DNA of 64,000 nt from Paramyrothecium sp. XJ0827 (GCA_020881915.1 JAJFPB010000004.1:4774001-4838000), one strand, 5' to 3'. Shown: positions 10,955 through 24,000, counted from the stretch's first letter. Notes: a model not told the origin generated them from the letters alone. Program-made: numbers and translations.

Positions 10955-11684
10955 TGGGCGTGCAACTCTGCTGGAGTGTTATCCCGGGAATACGGAGGTC
11001 TGGGGGATTTGACCAGGAGCTGGAATCATTTGGTGTTCAAAATTGCGCTTTCTTGAAAATCTTCCGTCTACTACGGTATTACCGCCCCTGGGCCTTCCAA
11101 TGTTCTTGTGAGAACTTAGAAAATGGTTGTCCTCTCACAACTCAAATTCATGTCTTTCCAGAGCCAAGTGCTGATAGGTCTGGCAGAGGAGGTGAACGGA
11201 ATTATTGCTAGGGAAGTGCTGTACTAGAAACTTATCACGAAGGCGAAGTTCAAGACTGCCTGCCCGCCCGTGGGCCCTTCCCAAGGTTCACATGTCAGTT
11301 TTGGTGCAAGCCATCTCGTGGCGGCTTACAAGCCCTCAGAATCATAAGCAAGATGACGAGGCCTTAATAAATTAAACGTGAGCACAAGCAGTCAAGGTCA
11401 CCAATAAGAATGGAGAATATGCACCTTGTTCTTATTGGGGACTTTACTCGGAGACTTTTCTACTTTGCTTATTGGTGATAATGGGCTGCGTGAACTCGTG
11501 ACAGCTCGAGAGCGGCTAGGCAGCCATTGCTAACGTTGGAGATGCCACCTCAATCATCGCCTACCCCGCTCGTACGCGGTGTTCAAGACTCGAACAGTTG
11601 CAACTTGTCTGTGTAAAACAATACGGAAACCTGAAGTCTCATACTCACTTTTCATCTATCATAGCTTTTGTGTGGCTAGTCAGA
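10955..11684. other. Intergenic region
   Basis: The out-of-frame continuation of the repeat gene to 11211 lacks family-like sequence; no other gene was seen. Confidence 0.4.
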
Positions 11685-12106
11685 ATGCAGGCTCAACGAG
11701 AAATCGACAGTGTCGACCTGAACCAGTCGTACGGTTGCAAATCATGCAAGCATCCTTTGGCACGAGAGATTGATCGATCCACAACTGTAAGCATCACCAT
11801 ATCTTGTGGTCCTTTTTAGCCAGGCACTAAATTGTGCCACAGCATCGCTACGTGGGAGCGTTGGGCCCTGCCTATTTATTCCATGTTATGCATAGTATTG
11901 GGACCGGGGGACCCTACACGAAAGAGATGATTACTGGGCGTCATGTAGTTCGCGACGTTACATGCGGTCAGTGCAAGACGTCCATAGGTTGGAAGTATAT
12001 TGAAGCGCCCAATGAGATGGAGCAGTACAAGGTTGGCCGGTACTTGATCGAGGCAGAGTTACTATGCGTGGTCGAGGACGAACAACGTGGGGACTCCAGG
12101 TTGTGA
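11685..12106 (+). CDS. Yippee-family zinc-binding protein
   Basis: Exons 11685-11786 and 11843-12106 give a 121-residue protein. The 56 nt intron has a GTAAGC donor, a CTAA branch-like sequence and a CACAG acceptor, and its removal joins REIDRSTT to HRYVGALGPAYLF. The yippee zinc module is clear: CKSC at residues 18-21, CGQC at 75-78, with TSIGWKY and QYKVGRYLIEA after it. Yippee proteins have a fold shared with Mis18, cereblon and methionine sulfoxide reductase B; the yeast relative is Moh1. They are small eukaryotic proteins of poorly defined role, often nuclear or linked to growth and stress. A longer N-terminus from an upstream exon cannot be excluded, as the frame is open back to 11598. 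The length fits the family. Confidence 0.8.
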
Positions 12107-13113
12107 GCCCGTCCCCAGATTTACGCTTATTTCAAACTGAGCCTTCACGGGAAAAGGCGCTGTCCAAATAACAGGACCGCTATATGCATATCTCACCATT
12201 GTCCTGACGATATCTTGTCCATCACTCAGTTTCCCAGGGTCCGAGATCGAGGTGGAGCATATTGCAAGAATTGTCACCGTTACGGGAATATATAAAATGC
12301 GAACATCAGCAGCTGCGCGTAAAGTGAAAAGCTATAAGCGACTCGCCGATGCTAACCTACTCCAATGTCTGTTAGTGGAAGACTTTAACTAATTTGGAGT
12401 AGCGACGAGTTTTTCACCCTAAGGACGTATCATTATGGCTAGACTTCATCACCACTCTACAACGAAAGCCCAATTAGCGATAGTATTTGAGCAGTCAGAG
12501 AACCGACTCCCTTGAGGCTCGTTTACGAGATTACCAGATGGAAAATCAGCCATAGCCAATGCCTCACCGGAGAAGCAAGCAAGACTTGGCTTAGCGCCTT
12601 CTCATTCCCTTGTCAAGAGCAAGTTAAGATCGGGGTCTAGATCCCACGAAACATAGTGTTTCCACCGCCCTACCCTGCTGCCAAGCACCTTCTAGCCTGT
12701 GTAAGGCGGCCTCTGGTGCCCCTCTATGTACGAGTTGTACGAGGACAAATTTAGGTATAGCGAGCCTGGTCTAGAGCTTCATTAGCTTCACATCGTGGGG
12801 ATGGACCCATGCTCATCCGATCACACACATCCTTGCCCCCTATCGAAAAAAGAATTAAGATTGAATTGCACCAATGAGCGCCCTGCTCACAATGAGACGG
12901 TATAACTCTGTGGGTGATTACTCGCCCTACAGGGCCCCACAAGCTGTATCGTGTGATTATTCTCTGCTCAGCCGCAGCAAAGTAGGCTATCTTTACTGAA
13001 GACGTGGATATAAAATCATCAATTCCAACGCGATTGAGTTAACGTGATGAAACTACATCGATAAGTCTACAAGCGTTCACCGGCCAAACTTCCCTGGACA
13101 GCAACCGGCAACC
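12107..13113. other. Intergenic region and promoter of the gene at 13114
   Basis: No protein-like frame was seen. A TATA-type sequence lies at its right end. Confidence 0.45.
13009..13015 (+). promoter_or_regulatory. TATA box candidate for the gene at 13114
   Basis: TATAAAA, 105 bp before the ATG. Confidence 0.45.
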
Positions 13114-13563
13114 ATGAAGTTTGCAGCCTTTGCTTCCATCGCCACCGTCCTGGCCTTGCAGGCGTCAACCGCAGCCGCTGCGACTTGCAACATCTCGAGT
13201 AAAATGCACATGTTCAGCGGCTACGTGCTCCTCCACCCCCGCTACCAACGTTCAGACCTGAGCACCACCACCGAATGTACGCTCAGGGAGAATAACAGCG
13301 GCGCTGCCGTCAAGGCTCTCCAAATTGCGCACAACAAATGCTACACCAACAAGGACACGCCCAGGCTTGACGAAGACGGAAAATTTGGTCCGAAAACCGA
13401 GGCTGCTCTCAAGGAAATGCAGGATTATGAAGGTGGTCTGACTGTGGATGGCGTTTACGGGCCCAAGACCAGTAAGAGACTCCGATTTTACGTCAGGAAC
13501 GAGAACGATGGCCGTCAGTTTTGCGCGAGGATGGATCCTCCCTGGCCAAACATCCCTCTCTAA
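13114..13563 (+). CDS. Secreted protein with a peptidoglycan-binding-like domain (PG_binding_1)
   Basis: This single-exon gene encodes 149 residues. Residues 1-22 form a signal peptide (MKFAAFASIATVLALQ, then an alanine-rich cleavage region). Residues 55-128 match the PG_binding_1 fold, a three-helix module common in bacterial cell-wall hydrolases: NSGAAVKALQ, then LDEDGKFGPKTEAALKEMQ and TVDGVYGPKTSKRL. The paired DGxFGPKT/DGxYGPKT turns are diagnostic. Three or four cysteines could form disulfides. There is no enzymatic domain, so the protein may simply bind bacterial or fungal wall glycans outside the cell. Fungal secreted versions exist but are uncommon, and the family's strong bacterial bias makes ancient transfer possible, though nothing here proves it. 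Confidence 0.8.
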   Translation: MKFAAFASIATVLALQASTAAAATCNISSKMHMFSGYVLLHPRYQRSDLSTTTECTLRENNSGAAVKALQIAHNKCYTNKDTPRLDEDGKFGPKTEAALKEMQDYEGGLTVDGVYGPKTSKRLRFYVRNENDGRQFCARMDPPWPNIPL

Positions 13564-14785
13564 ATAGGGCTTCAATCTGGAGCAAAGTGTTGATGGGTTT
13601 CGATGGCATCTCAAAAAGAAACTTGTGCTTTGTCATGTGGATCGACAGCGTCTTGCGAGATAGACTAAATGAAATTTGACACATGCGATACCCCAATAAT
13701 TGTTACATCCTCATGATGCCTTCGTCGGCCAAAAGGGCCCCATCAGTTAGGTCTTTATTAGAATCAGTAGTATGTCAATTGGCGGGAGGAATCTTATACC
13801 AAACAGTGAAATCTTTTGATGTGTTGACGTGGCATAGTCGTAGCGAGGAAGCCATGAGCGCACATATCACGAATTAAGCATAGTATTAAGCCTCATGATA
13901 GATCTGTGTTCTTTCCGAATTGCCATTTGTTGCCATTTTTTCTAGCAGTCGATATGTTGCAAGATTACGCTCAAGTGTGGTTGTAGCAGCTCATTTTTAA
14001 TTGTGCCGAACATTTCATGCTGTGATGCTACAAACCGTTTTGTGGAGAGTGGCTGCTTTCGGCGAGTAAGTGAGCACACGTAAGCCTGGCATATTACGGC
14101 GCCACTTCCGCGCTACGATCAGCGCGGGACATCAATTCTCGAGTGCTGGGATGGGCAAGAAGCATGTCATGGGCGGCAGGGGTCGTCGCGATAGTCTTTG
14201 TGAGTTATTCTGCAATAATTTATGTTCAATCAAGGCAAGCCGCGGTATTCCCATCCTGTGTTCTGCTGTGTTTGGGGCAAGATCTGAAATATGTAAGTTA
14301 CAGGGTATTGGCAATACTGGAGCGAAGGCTCATGGTCTTTCGCACCCCTGTCTCGCGCACCGGGTTTTCCTATTCAAAGGTCACGTCTACGATTACCATC
14401 GTAGAGGTTGCGAAGTAGATAGAATACATTCGTGTTCACAAGGACTTATTAAGTTCAACCATGAAACCGGTACTCAGGCTTGGAGTTGGGCAGCCACATG
14501 TGCGCCATCTTCCGTCATATCTGTCTCGCCCAAATGCGCCGCTTCCGAACTCCGTCCGGCTGAGGAGGTGGCCAATAGCTGGCACCGCGACCCCTGTTTG
14601 CCCCGATTTCACGCGCGCAAGGGCAGTTGTCCCCCTCTCCAGAAGAATCCATCCGATGAATGGCGGGACTTTATTTCTCAATCTTCCATGGAAACTACAC
14701 TCAGACTTCATAGGTTCCAGTTCAAGCACCGCATCTCATACCAGACTGCGTGAAGCGCACAACACGGCGGATCTAATCTGATACA
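13564..14785. other. Intergenic region
   Basis: A 227-codon open frame at 14070-14753 and others overlapping it have no motif or plausible composition and are probably chance. This should include the promoter of the hydrolase gene. Confidence 0.4.
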
Positions 14786-15553
14786 ATGGATGAAGATCTG
14801 ACTCTTCCCCGCATCCTCTGCCTCCACGGCGGCGGCACAAACGCTGACATCCTCTCCATTCAAGCTCGCGCCATCACTGCGAACCTACAGCAGTATTTCC
14901 GTTTCGTCTATGTGAATGGACCTTTCACCGCTGGGCCACATGCAGATATTGCCGGCGTGTATGGCGAAATCGGTCCTTTCTACCGGTGGCTGCGTTGGCT
15001 CCCCGAGCACAAACCCATAGAAGATGATGAGGCCGCACGCATGGTCATGGACACCATCTTGAGCGCCATGAAGGATGATTCAGGATCAGGACCTTGGGCA
15101 GGCGTCTTCGGGTTCTCGCAAGGGGCCAAGATTGCAGCCAATCTACTCTGGATGCAGGAGCGCGCAGAGAAAAACGGGCTGAAGCCACTCACCAATTTCG
15201 AGTTTGGTATCGTCCTAGCAGGGCTCCCTCCGTGGCTACACTTCGACACACGGTTGCCGATACCAGAAAGATACGTTGATACTGCCGGAGGTTACGCATC
15301 GGACTTCAAGGACTGGCCAGAAGGAAGTGACGGCGAGCACGTGCTCAGTAAACCGACTCTGCATGTGCTTGGACTTCAGGACCCAGACGTGGAGGACCAT
15401 AGGGTTTTGATGGAGAAGTATTGCAAAAAGGGAACCACAAAGTTGGTCGAGTGGGACGGGGGTCATCGAGTGCCCGTGGAACCGCAATATGTTCGACAGA
15501 TTGTAAGACACATCTTGGACATGGCGGAAGACGCTGACATGATTTGGTGGTAA
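14786..15553 (+). CDS. FSH1/LovG-type serine hydrolase
   Basis: This intronless gene encodes 255 residues of an alpha/beta hydrolase of the FSH1 family. The fungal family includes the polyketide-release enzymes LovG and CtnB as well as general esterases. The start ILCLHGGGTNADI is the usual first strand plus oxyanion loop. The nucleophile Ser111 sits in GFSQGAK, the Asp is D199 in LGLQDP, and the His is H227 in GGHRVP, so the triad is complete. There is no signal peptide, so it should be cytosolic. It lies 3 kb upstream of a glycosyltransferase and 5.5 kb from a reducing PKS that has no thioesterase domain, in the same orientation. That makes it a good candidate for freeing the PKS product by hydrolysis. 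The link is inferred from position and family only; a housekeeping esterase role is the alternative. Confidence 0.85.
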   Translation: MDEDLTLPRILCLHGGGTNADILSIQARAITANLQQYFRFVYVNGPFTAGPHADIAGVYGEIGPFYRWLRWLPEHKPIEDDEAARMVMDTILSAMKDDSGSGPWAGVFGFSQGAKIAANLLWMQERAEKNGLKPLTNFEFGIVLAGLPPWLHFDTRLPIPERYVDTAGGYASDFKDWPEGSDGEHVLSKPTLHVLGLQDPDVEDHRVLMEKYCKKGTTKLVEWDGGHRVPVEPQYVRQIVRHILDMAEDADMIWW

Positions 15554-18509
15554 TGAAGCTGCGGCGTAATTTGGAGCGGACTGATCATCTTCACCCGGAC
15601 ATGAGAGGCTGTCCAAAGTCAAATTTTTTGTTTGAGCAATGATATTAGAGTTTGGGATACACAAATGAGCCCGCGTAATCAGAAGCCACGTTCGGCCATT
15701 TCAGTTGGATAAGCAAGTAAATAGACACTTTTCAATTAGTTGCACGAGGAATGATTGCGGGAGATGGTAAACACCTAACAATTATGTCGCTGGAGTTTTT
15801 ATGTCAGTATCCAAGATATCATTATATGAGCGATTGTTAGGCTAAAAAGTGTCATTGCACAGCTAAGGAATTTGAGTGCCGACTGATAGCCAACATTCTG
15901 CTCGAGATCCCTCCTGCATCCAGGTTCTGATTCGGGGTTGACTCATGATAATGCTCGCTTGGCCTTGAATATCCTAGCTCTTCGATGATAGTTCAGTAGG
16001 AAGAGATGAAAGGCGTGACCTAATCATCCTTGCTGATCTCGGCTAGACTCAGCAGCAGAGTAGTCACTGCCTCGCATCTCTTTGTGAGTGCATCTTCCAG
16101 TTTCCAAAGCTTTGTTACCAAGTATCTGGTGCGGCCCTGTATTTGCAGTTCTCGTAAAGTCTCTGCTTTGAGCTGCACCTTAACTCTTGTCTGGTAAACG
16201 GGTCTTGCATTGCATTTAAAGAATGCTTCAGCAAAAAGTCATATATAGAACTCTGGACCTATACGTCTGCATCGGGAAAGATATTCTGATACCATTAACA
16301 ATTGGCTGCGATGTGTCTGTATTGTGGTCGTGGTCAATATGCGACGTTGGAAGTACTATAGCCCATCATCCTGTGTCATGAGCTACCCGGTGTATCTATT
16401 GCTTCGTTCTGACGCAAAGCCACTACAAAATTTAAGGAGGTATGCTGTATGCAATCCATATCCACGCCGTTTGAGATACAACTGCAAGTCTCAACCGCTC
16501 AGATATACCTCCCTACAGTTTGAAGACAAGACCGCTGAAAGTCACGCGTATGTGTTTCAACAGCTCCGAAGACACCAGAATGCACCCATTTCACATTGAC
16601 CACATTCTTGCCTTCAAGTCACCTGATTTTAGCTCGGCGTACGGAGAGCAATCCCAGTTCCAAAGACCGGGTCACTGTCATCCTAACTTCATACCCACAC
16701 ACATGGTTGCCAATAGCTACCTCATCAAGATCTCGGACCTCTTACCTGAGTCGCTTTGTTTTGAATTCAAGAATGATATGGTATCAGTTCTCAACTTCCA
16801 GCCCCCCTTGAAAGTTGAGACCCACAAATTGGCAAGACCTTTGTTCCACTAATTGACCGATGGAAGGAGGATACCTAGTCGGGAAGATCGTTTCCGGCTG
16901 CCTGCAAATGTGGTCTGACTTGTCTCAGCCACGATCAAGTAGAGCCGAGTTGCACGAATCACCGCATTTTCCTCAAGAAACATTTCCATGTGGAGGAAGG
17001 ATCCCTTTTGAGACACAAAAGCCATGATCATTGGAATCAAGAATTTCAGTACGTACTGTCGGTATTGAGATTTCAAACAGCCAGGTTGGATGAGCATTGA
17101 AAATGTTTGTGGCGGTTGCTCGAACAAGAAAAGATTTGGTGGCTGAAGCACAACTAGGAATCATGTCCTCCAATGGATAGAAGGAGTCCCAGATCCTAGA
17201 AGTCGATTCCTATGTCGACCTTTCACTGAGACTTGAGCATGCCAAATGTTGAATCCGTGTCCAGGTCTAAATCTGGGCTATCTAGGGAGCTTGCTTGGCG
17301 TGCCCGCAGAAACAAAATGGTGCCGCTCGACGCTATGTGATGTGCTTGTTACCAACAACTTTTCGTTTCAATCATTTTACTGTTTGCATTCTCTTGCTTA
17401 CTTCAGCATGCACGTTCCTGTACTCTAGAATCCCATGCTACAGCTCTATTATACTATTCTGTAGCTAAAGGTCCAATGTCAGGTCTGGCGAGGCATTGCT
17501 TTTCTGGGAAATGGTAGTAAACCCCTGTTTTTTCTATAAATGGTTGTTTTTCGAGAGGCGCGAGCCACCCAGCAGATAATCCTATTTTGACGACAGCATG
17601 CTTATAATTGAGGGTGGAAAAGACACTTGTTGGAATAAGAACGTGGGATAAACACGTGCGCGGGTTGATCGTCGCGGATATCACTGCTTCGCAACTCAAC
17701 CAGACAGTTTTTGGTGGCTTGAGAGAAACGGACCATGAAGTCTTCGTGTACAGATAAGCGCAAGGGCTATAACCACATTCTGTTTCGTAACGCAGACATC
17801 ATGAGGCTACTTGGACCCCAATTCAACCTGGACCAAGTCTGTACTTGAAAGAGCCACCATTGTCCCAGATACAACATGGCAAATAGCGCCGCGGCCTAGT
17901 GACACTTCAAGTAAGCTGAAAATTCAAGACACCCCTCAAGTGCCTGGGTGGGGTTACCCTTGAGACTCTCTTCCAGAAATGCCCTTCATCCTGCCCATAA
18001 ACCACCATGATTTGGGTTGTAATTCCTCTGTGGTTATGCAGCCGAAGCAACCAAGTGCAGTTGTCAACAGGAAGTTACTATTTATTACGATGCTCTTCTC
18101 GCACACACGTGTCAGGATCTTCACATGCGCCTTGTTATGGTAAGGAACGACGGCACCTGCAAGACATTTTGAGAATGTTTCACTTAGGGCTGAGTTGGTC
18201 TTACATTCCTTGCCTGGACCAGCGTATCGCTCCTCTGATAAGACAGCAATATCACCTTATTGTTCCATAGGCCGAACCAGACCTCTCCCTTTACAAATAA
18301 ATCTTATTCAGGAATATTTGACAAATTGTGGCTGTTCTCAGCCCCAACTTAATAAATTCTGTGTGCAAGAGAAGGGGCGTCTCAAAGTGACGCTGACCAC
18401 ACACAACGTGAGAATTAATATGCATTCTTTCGCATAATGCCAGCAACATTTTTCGTGTGAAGCACGCGCTTTATAAGTTTGGCATAGACTTCAAGCCTCA
18501 ACGCCCATC
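15554..18509. other. Long intergenic region between hydrolase and glycosyltransferase
   Basis: Nearly 3 kb without a recognisable gene. The open frames are short, AT-rich and motif-free. If the neighbours form a cluster, a gene may once have stood here, but no relic could be identified. Confidence 0.4.
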
Positions 18510-20149
18510 ATGTCTCCCACTTCAGAGCTTGCTAGTTTGTCAAATCCAACTATTAGGGGCGACAGAATAAAGGCACTTTTTCTAACTGACTGCCATCCCG
18601 GGCTTTCTAATGTGCATTTGGCCACCGCAATCGCGTTACTAGAGCACTATCCTAACATAGAAGTTCACTTTGCCTCATTCCCCAGGCTCGCTTCTGACAT
18701 CCAAAGGATCTCTACTATTGCGAGAGCAAAAAATGCTTCCTGCAAAGAAATTCAATGGCATGAGCTTGACGGCCCTGACCATGCCACCTCAACAACCCGA
18801 GCTCTCAACTTCGATTTCTTGAAAATCTCACCGGGTTTGGCGGGAATCAGTCTTATGACAAAATGTTTAGAAGTGATCATGTCGCCATGGAGCGGAGAGG
18901 ACCACTGGCTATTATATAAGCAGATTTCCAACCTAATTTTACAGGTCGATCCAGCTGTTGTCGTATTGGATCCGATGTTTCGTCCAGCTGTGGATGCAGC
19001 ACGAAATTTGGACCGTTGGCGGGTCGCATTATGCCCCAACGCCTTGACGGATGACTTTCTGTATGCGCAGCCGCAAGCTCCAGTGTTCTGGAAATATCCA
19101 GTGTAAGTCACCTAACCAACCAATGAGTTGCTTAATCAGGACATCTTTACCGTATCTCTGAACGTACAAGCAAACGCTAACTTGCTGCCAAATCAGGGTT
19201 GGCTCTGGATTTCCATTTCCCTTACCTTGGAAACTCATATTGACCAACATATACCTGTTAGTCCGAATCATATTCACATTAAGGGCATCTCGACTTATTC
19301 GTGGAAAACGAGCCTATCTTAGCCAGAAGGGCATCAGAGAGCCATTGTACTTTCGGGAGATGAGATCGATGAATGTTCCATGGATCACTATGGCATTTCC
19401 AGAAGCAGGACTGCCCCTCCAGGTCATACCAGACCACGTTACCTGTTGTGGGCCCATCGTTTTGGATTCCGCGCCCACTGAAGCAGCATCCAATCACCTT
19501 CTCAGGTGGCTCGAGCAAGGTCCTACTATACTGATCAATCTTGGCACCATTGCTAAATATGACGAAAATATGGCAAAAGCTATGGCAGATGCCATCCTTG
19601 CCGTACTGCAGTCAACACAGATGCAGATTTTGTGGAAATTCAAGAAATTTGGAGCCTACGATAATGCATTTAGAGCTTCGTTGGAGCTGTATGTCCAGAC
19701 AGGCCGTCTAAGAATCGAAAGCTGGCTTGAATCTGATCCCACGTGGCTTCTCAACTCCGGTCATGTAACACTTTCTGTTCACCATGGCGGTGCAAATGCT
19801 TTTGCTGAGACAGTATTGTCAGTTAATGTTCCCTTGCTCTCCACTTTTTGCGTTTGCTAAGATAAACCTCAGTTCTGGTGTTCCTCACGTCATTCTGCCG
19901 CTTTGGTTCGATTTATACCACTATGCGAGGATGGTAGAGTATTTGGGTATAGGCTTGTGGCCGGGCAAAGATCACGCACCAACGTGGAACTCGAAGTGTC
20001 TTAGTGATGGCTTCATACGAGCAGCTGTGGGTGATGAGAGCATTCGGATGCAGGAGAAAGCCAAAGAGCTGGCTAAAACTGCACGAAAATATGGCGGAAG
20101 AGAGAAAGCCGCTGCGCGCATCATGGAACTGATTTCACAGAGCAATTAA
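18510..20149 (+). CDS. GT1-family UDP-glycosyltransferase
   Basis: Exons 18510-19102, 19197-19817 and 19873-20149 give 496 residues. Introns of 94 and 55 nt have GTAAGT and GTCAGT donors and CAG acceptors. The protein fits the GT-B fold: an N-terminal acceptor-binding half (LFLTDCHPGLSNVHLATAIALL) and a C-terminal nucleotide-sugar half. The sugar-donor motif is HHGGANAFAETV from His393, followed by GVPHVILPLWFDLYHYA. Fungal members glycosylate polyketides, terpenes or sterols with UDP-sugars. A possible membrane-associated helix lies near TNIYLLVRIIFTL. The gene points toward the PKS 0.9 kb downstream and is probably co-regulated, suggesting that the polyketide ends up as a glycoside. Acceptor and sugar cannot be read from sequence. 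Confidence 0.85.
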
Positions 20150-21065
20150 TGGACGGATAACCTTTGATTTGATATCAAGTTTCTCAAAGGAGTAGATAGA
20201 AAATTTTCGCGAGCGGACTTGATACATAAAGCTCCATGGCCCACGGCCACGGACAATCTGACAACTGAAAAGATTCGTTCACTGATCACCTCAAACTTGA
20301 TTTACGGCACGTTTAGACTATGAAACTCCCACATAATCATGATACATAGCTGATTTGAATTCATTATTTACTTATACCTTAACTTGCATCTGAGAAAGTA
20401 TAGCGTGCCTCTTGCTGAGCATCGAAAACCAGTAAAGTAGGTCCGTTCGTCAAGGTGATCCGGATCTACTTCAGCATCTAGATGTCTGGTGCCGCCGAGT
20501 TTGTGGGGAACCAAGAGAAAAGTTCCTGAGACCGTGGAGCCGTCAGTGTCCCCATTTGTCTCGGGGTGATAAGACCTTGTACTAACTTGCCTTACAGCTG
20601 CTGATCTAGATGTTGAGAAACACGGGCGGGCTGAGACCAGGAAGGTGAATACCTTGACTCTTCAAGGAGATAAAATAATTCTTGTTGACTCACTTCACCT
20701 CCAATCAAATGAAGACAATCAGGAACTAAGCTTTACTTGTGCTCAAAAGTACTGTTTCACCTTACATAAGTGCAACATCCCGAGCATTTATTAGCACTTT
20801 GGAGAACTACTTCAGCCATCTCAAGTGTACCAAAAGTTACATCATACATTGCGCTGGGAAGGAGTGGAGTCATCGATGAAGAAGACTTGTGACAACAATA
20901 GTCTCGAATGGGCAAAATACAGGGGCTGTTCTACTCTCCGACTTCCTGCCTCAGACCAGTCACTGACTGACGCCCGACATCCAGTCAATCTTTCGCTTGA
21001 GTGACGGCGAATACTCCCGACTTCAGGCCTCTGAGCGAGAAATTAAAAAAATTAATTGCCAGAGT
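20150..21065. other. Intergenic region, PKS promoter
   Basis: No gene was seen. It separates the glycosyltransferase stop from the PKS start and should contain the PKS promoter. Confidence 0.5.
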
Positions 21066-24000
21066 ATGCATAGTCCCACTCCAATTGCCATTGTAGGCTT
21101 TGCCTACCGAGCTCCCGGTATCGGAAGGAAGGGGTTATGGGATTATCTGGCCGAGGCAAAGTCTGCTTGGTCGAAGGTGCCAAAGGATCGATTCAACCAG
21201 GAAGCGTTTTACTGGCCAGATCCAGAGAAGGCGGGGTGCTTGGCAGCTAATGGTGCCTACTTTTTGCCCGAGGACATTTACACATTTGATGCTGCGTTCT
21301 TCAATCTCAAAGCCGAGGAGGCACGAGCTGCAGATCCGCATCATCGCATGCTGCTCGAGTGTGCGCTAGAAGCAGCAGAATGTGCTGGCCTCAGCCTTAC
21401 CGACATTGCTGGTTCGAATATTGGGGTGTTTGCTGGCCTCGGAGATTCTGACCATGGCCAGCAGATGGCAGAGGACTTGCCATCAACCAGCATGTGGGCC
21501 GCAACGGGTACCGCCCCTTGCATGTTGGCCAACCGTCTGTCATATTTCTTTGATCTTAACGGCCCAAGTATCGCTTTGGATGCGGCGTGCGCCAGTAGTA
21601 CCTATGCTCTCCATATGGCATGTCAGAGCGTTCGGACTGGTGAATGCAAGGCAGCATTCGTAGGAGCTTCTTCAGTGTTACTGGGGCCTCACTTGATGAT
21701 GTTGCTTGACACCATGGGGTACGATGATTATTTATCTCCGTGAATCTAATTGCGTTCGGCTAATGTTGTGGGTAATCAGAGCCCTTTCGCCGGAAGGAAA
21801 ATGTTTCTCTTATGACTCTCGAGCGTCAGGGTTTGGTGTTGGCGAAGGCGCATCCTGCCTCCTCATCAAGCCTCTTGAGGATGCGATTGCAAATGGAGAC
21901 CCAATTCACGCCGTCATTCGGAACTCTGCATGCAACCATTCGGGTCGTTCGGATGGTATAACCATGCCAAGCAGATCGGCACAGGAGAAATTGCTTCTGA
22001 GAGTTCACCAAGAAATTGGGTTGAAACCATCCGAAACGCCAGTGGTTGAGGTATTAACTCCTACGATCCACCTTGCGCGACACCGGGAAGCTGACCAAAA
22101 CTCATAGGGACATGGGACGGGGACAAAAGTTGGGTTTGTATTGCCAAAGAACAAGAGGCTTGATAAGAATTAACTCATGGCATAGAGACCCTATTGAAGC
22201 GGGAGCTTTTGCCAGCGTGCTGGCTGCGGAGCGCGACGAAGCCAACCCCCTATACATCGGATCCTTGAAGTCGAATTTCGGGTAACTTTCCACTCACCCC
22301 TTTGTCCTTTTGTGGTCTAACGAACCAAAAAGACACTTGAAAGGCGCAAGTGGTCTTCTAGGTGTGATTAAAGCTATCTTAATGATCAAGAAAGGTTTTG
22401 TTTTGCCCAACGCCGATTTTCAGACCATGAACAAGAAGATTGAAGGACATGACAAAATGAAGGTATGCTTTGTTTCACATTGTGGTCGTATGAACATAGC
22501 GGGAAAGTGCCAACACTATCTAGGTACCCACTGAGGTTATGCCATGGCCAGTGAATGCTCGCCGACGGATATGTGTTACAAACTTTGGTAGGAGTCATTA
22601 TTATACCGGATAAACTGACTTGTTTAACTAAGACCTACGCGTAGGATTTGGAGGTAGCAACGCAGCAATAATATTGGAGAGTGTGGAAGATCTCACAAGA
22701 AAGCTTCCTGAACTTGGCAGAAGAAGACTCAACGGGGAAAATCTCCAGGGCGCCTCAATCACTGACGGCATTGTGAAGAAACGTCAGGAGGATTTGGGCC
22801 ATATTCCTGCACAACGACTTTTCGTCTTCTCGGCAAAGTCGAACATCAGCCTCAGCACTTACGTCAAATCTTTCAAGCAACATCTAGAATCAGCGCCAAA
22901 ATCTGACACCTATGTAAGGGATCTGTGCTACACGCTTAATCAACGCCGCACGCACTATCCCTATCGAATAGCCGTGATCGCAGATTCACTCTCAAGTCTC
23001 AGCGCTCAGTTATCGACTCGGAAGGTGAAAAAGATGAAGCCCAGAAAAGTAGCATTGGTTTTCACAGGGCAAGGCGCTCAGTAAGTCCCCCTTTTTTTCC
23101 ACCCGAAAGTGTGCCCACCAGCGAGGGAAAAGGGATATAATTCTAACAAAACTAGATATGCTCAAATGGGAGCCCACCTACAACAATATGAGCCTTTTTC
23201 CATGGCTCTCAAGCAAGCAAGCGTTCACCTCCAAGAGTTTGGTGCATCCTGGAGTCTCGAAGGTGCGCTCCGTCTTCTTCCGCATCAACGGTGTTACTAA
23301 CACATAAAAGAGGAGCTGAACAAACCAGATGCGGAAACTATTATTCATGAGCCTCGAATATCTCAACCGGCGTGCACAGCTATACAGTTGGCCCTGGTCG
23401 CCCTTTTGCGGGCGTGGGATGTGACGCCAACCTTTGTGACTGGACACTCAAGTGGAGAGATAGCAGCTGCCTTTGCTGCGGGCATCATCTCTTTCCGAAG
23501 TGCCATGGCAATCGCATACTTCCGGGGTCAAGCAGCAGAGACTCTAACGCGAGAAGACTCGCAGAAAGGTGCCATGCTGGGTCTTGGCGTTGGTTTCAAT
23601 GCTGCATCCGCTCTCATTACAGCCAATAAAGAGGGCTACGCCGCCATTGCCGCCATCAACAGTCATAGCAGCACAACTATTTCTGGTGACGTGTCCGCTA
23701 TTGCCAGCATCCAGCAAATGGCAGAAGGACAGCAGTTATTCGCCCGCAGGCTCAAAGTCAATGTGGCATATCATTCACGCCACATGGAAAAGGCTGCTTC
23801 TGCTTACTCACAGTCCATCAAGCCCTACTGCAGTAACGACCATGTTCCTTCGAGCCTTGAAAACCACTATCCTGTGTTCATTTCATCAGTCAGCGGGCAG
23901 GCCGAGACTGCCAATTCCATCGATGTGTCCTACTGGGTGACGAATCTTTTGCAGCCGGTCCGCTTCTCCGATGCTATGGAGTGCATCCTCGGGGTTAGAG

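Noticed and set aside
14070..14753. 227-codon open frame before the hydrolase
   Set aside because: No motif, odd composition, and equally long frames on overlapping strands; probably chance.
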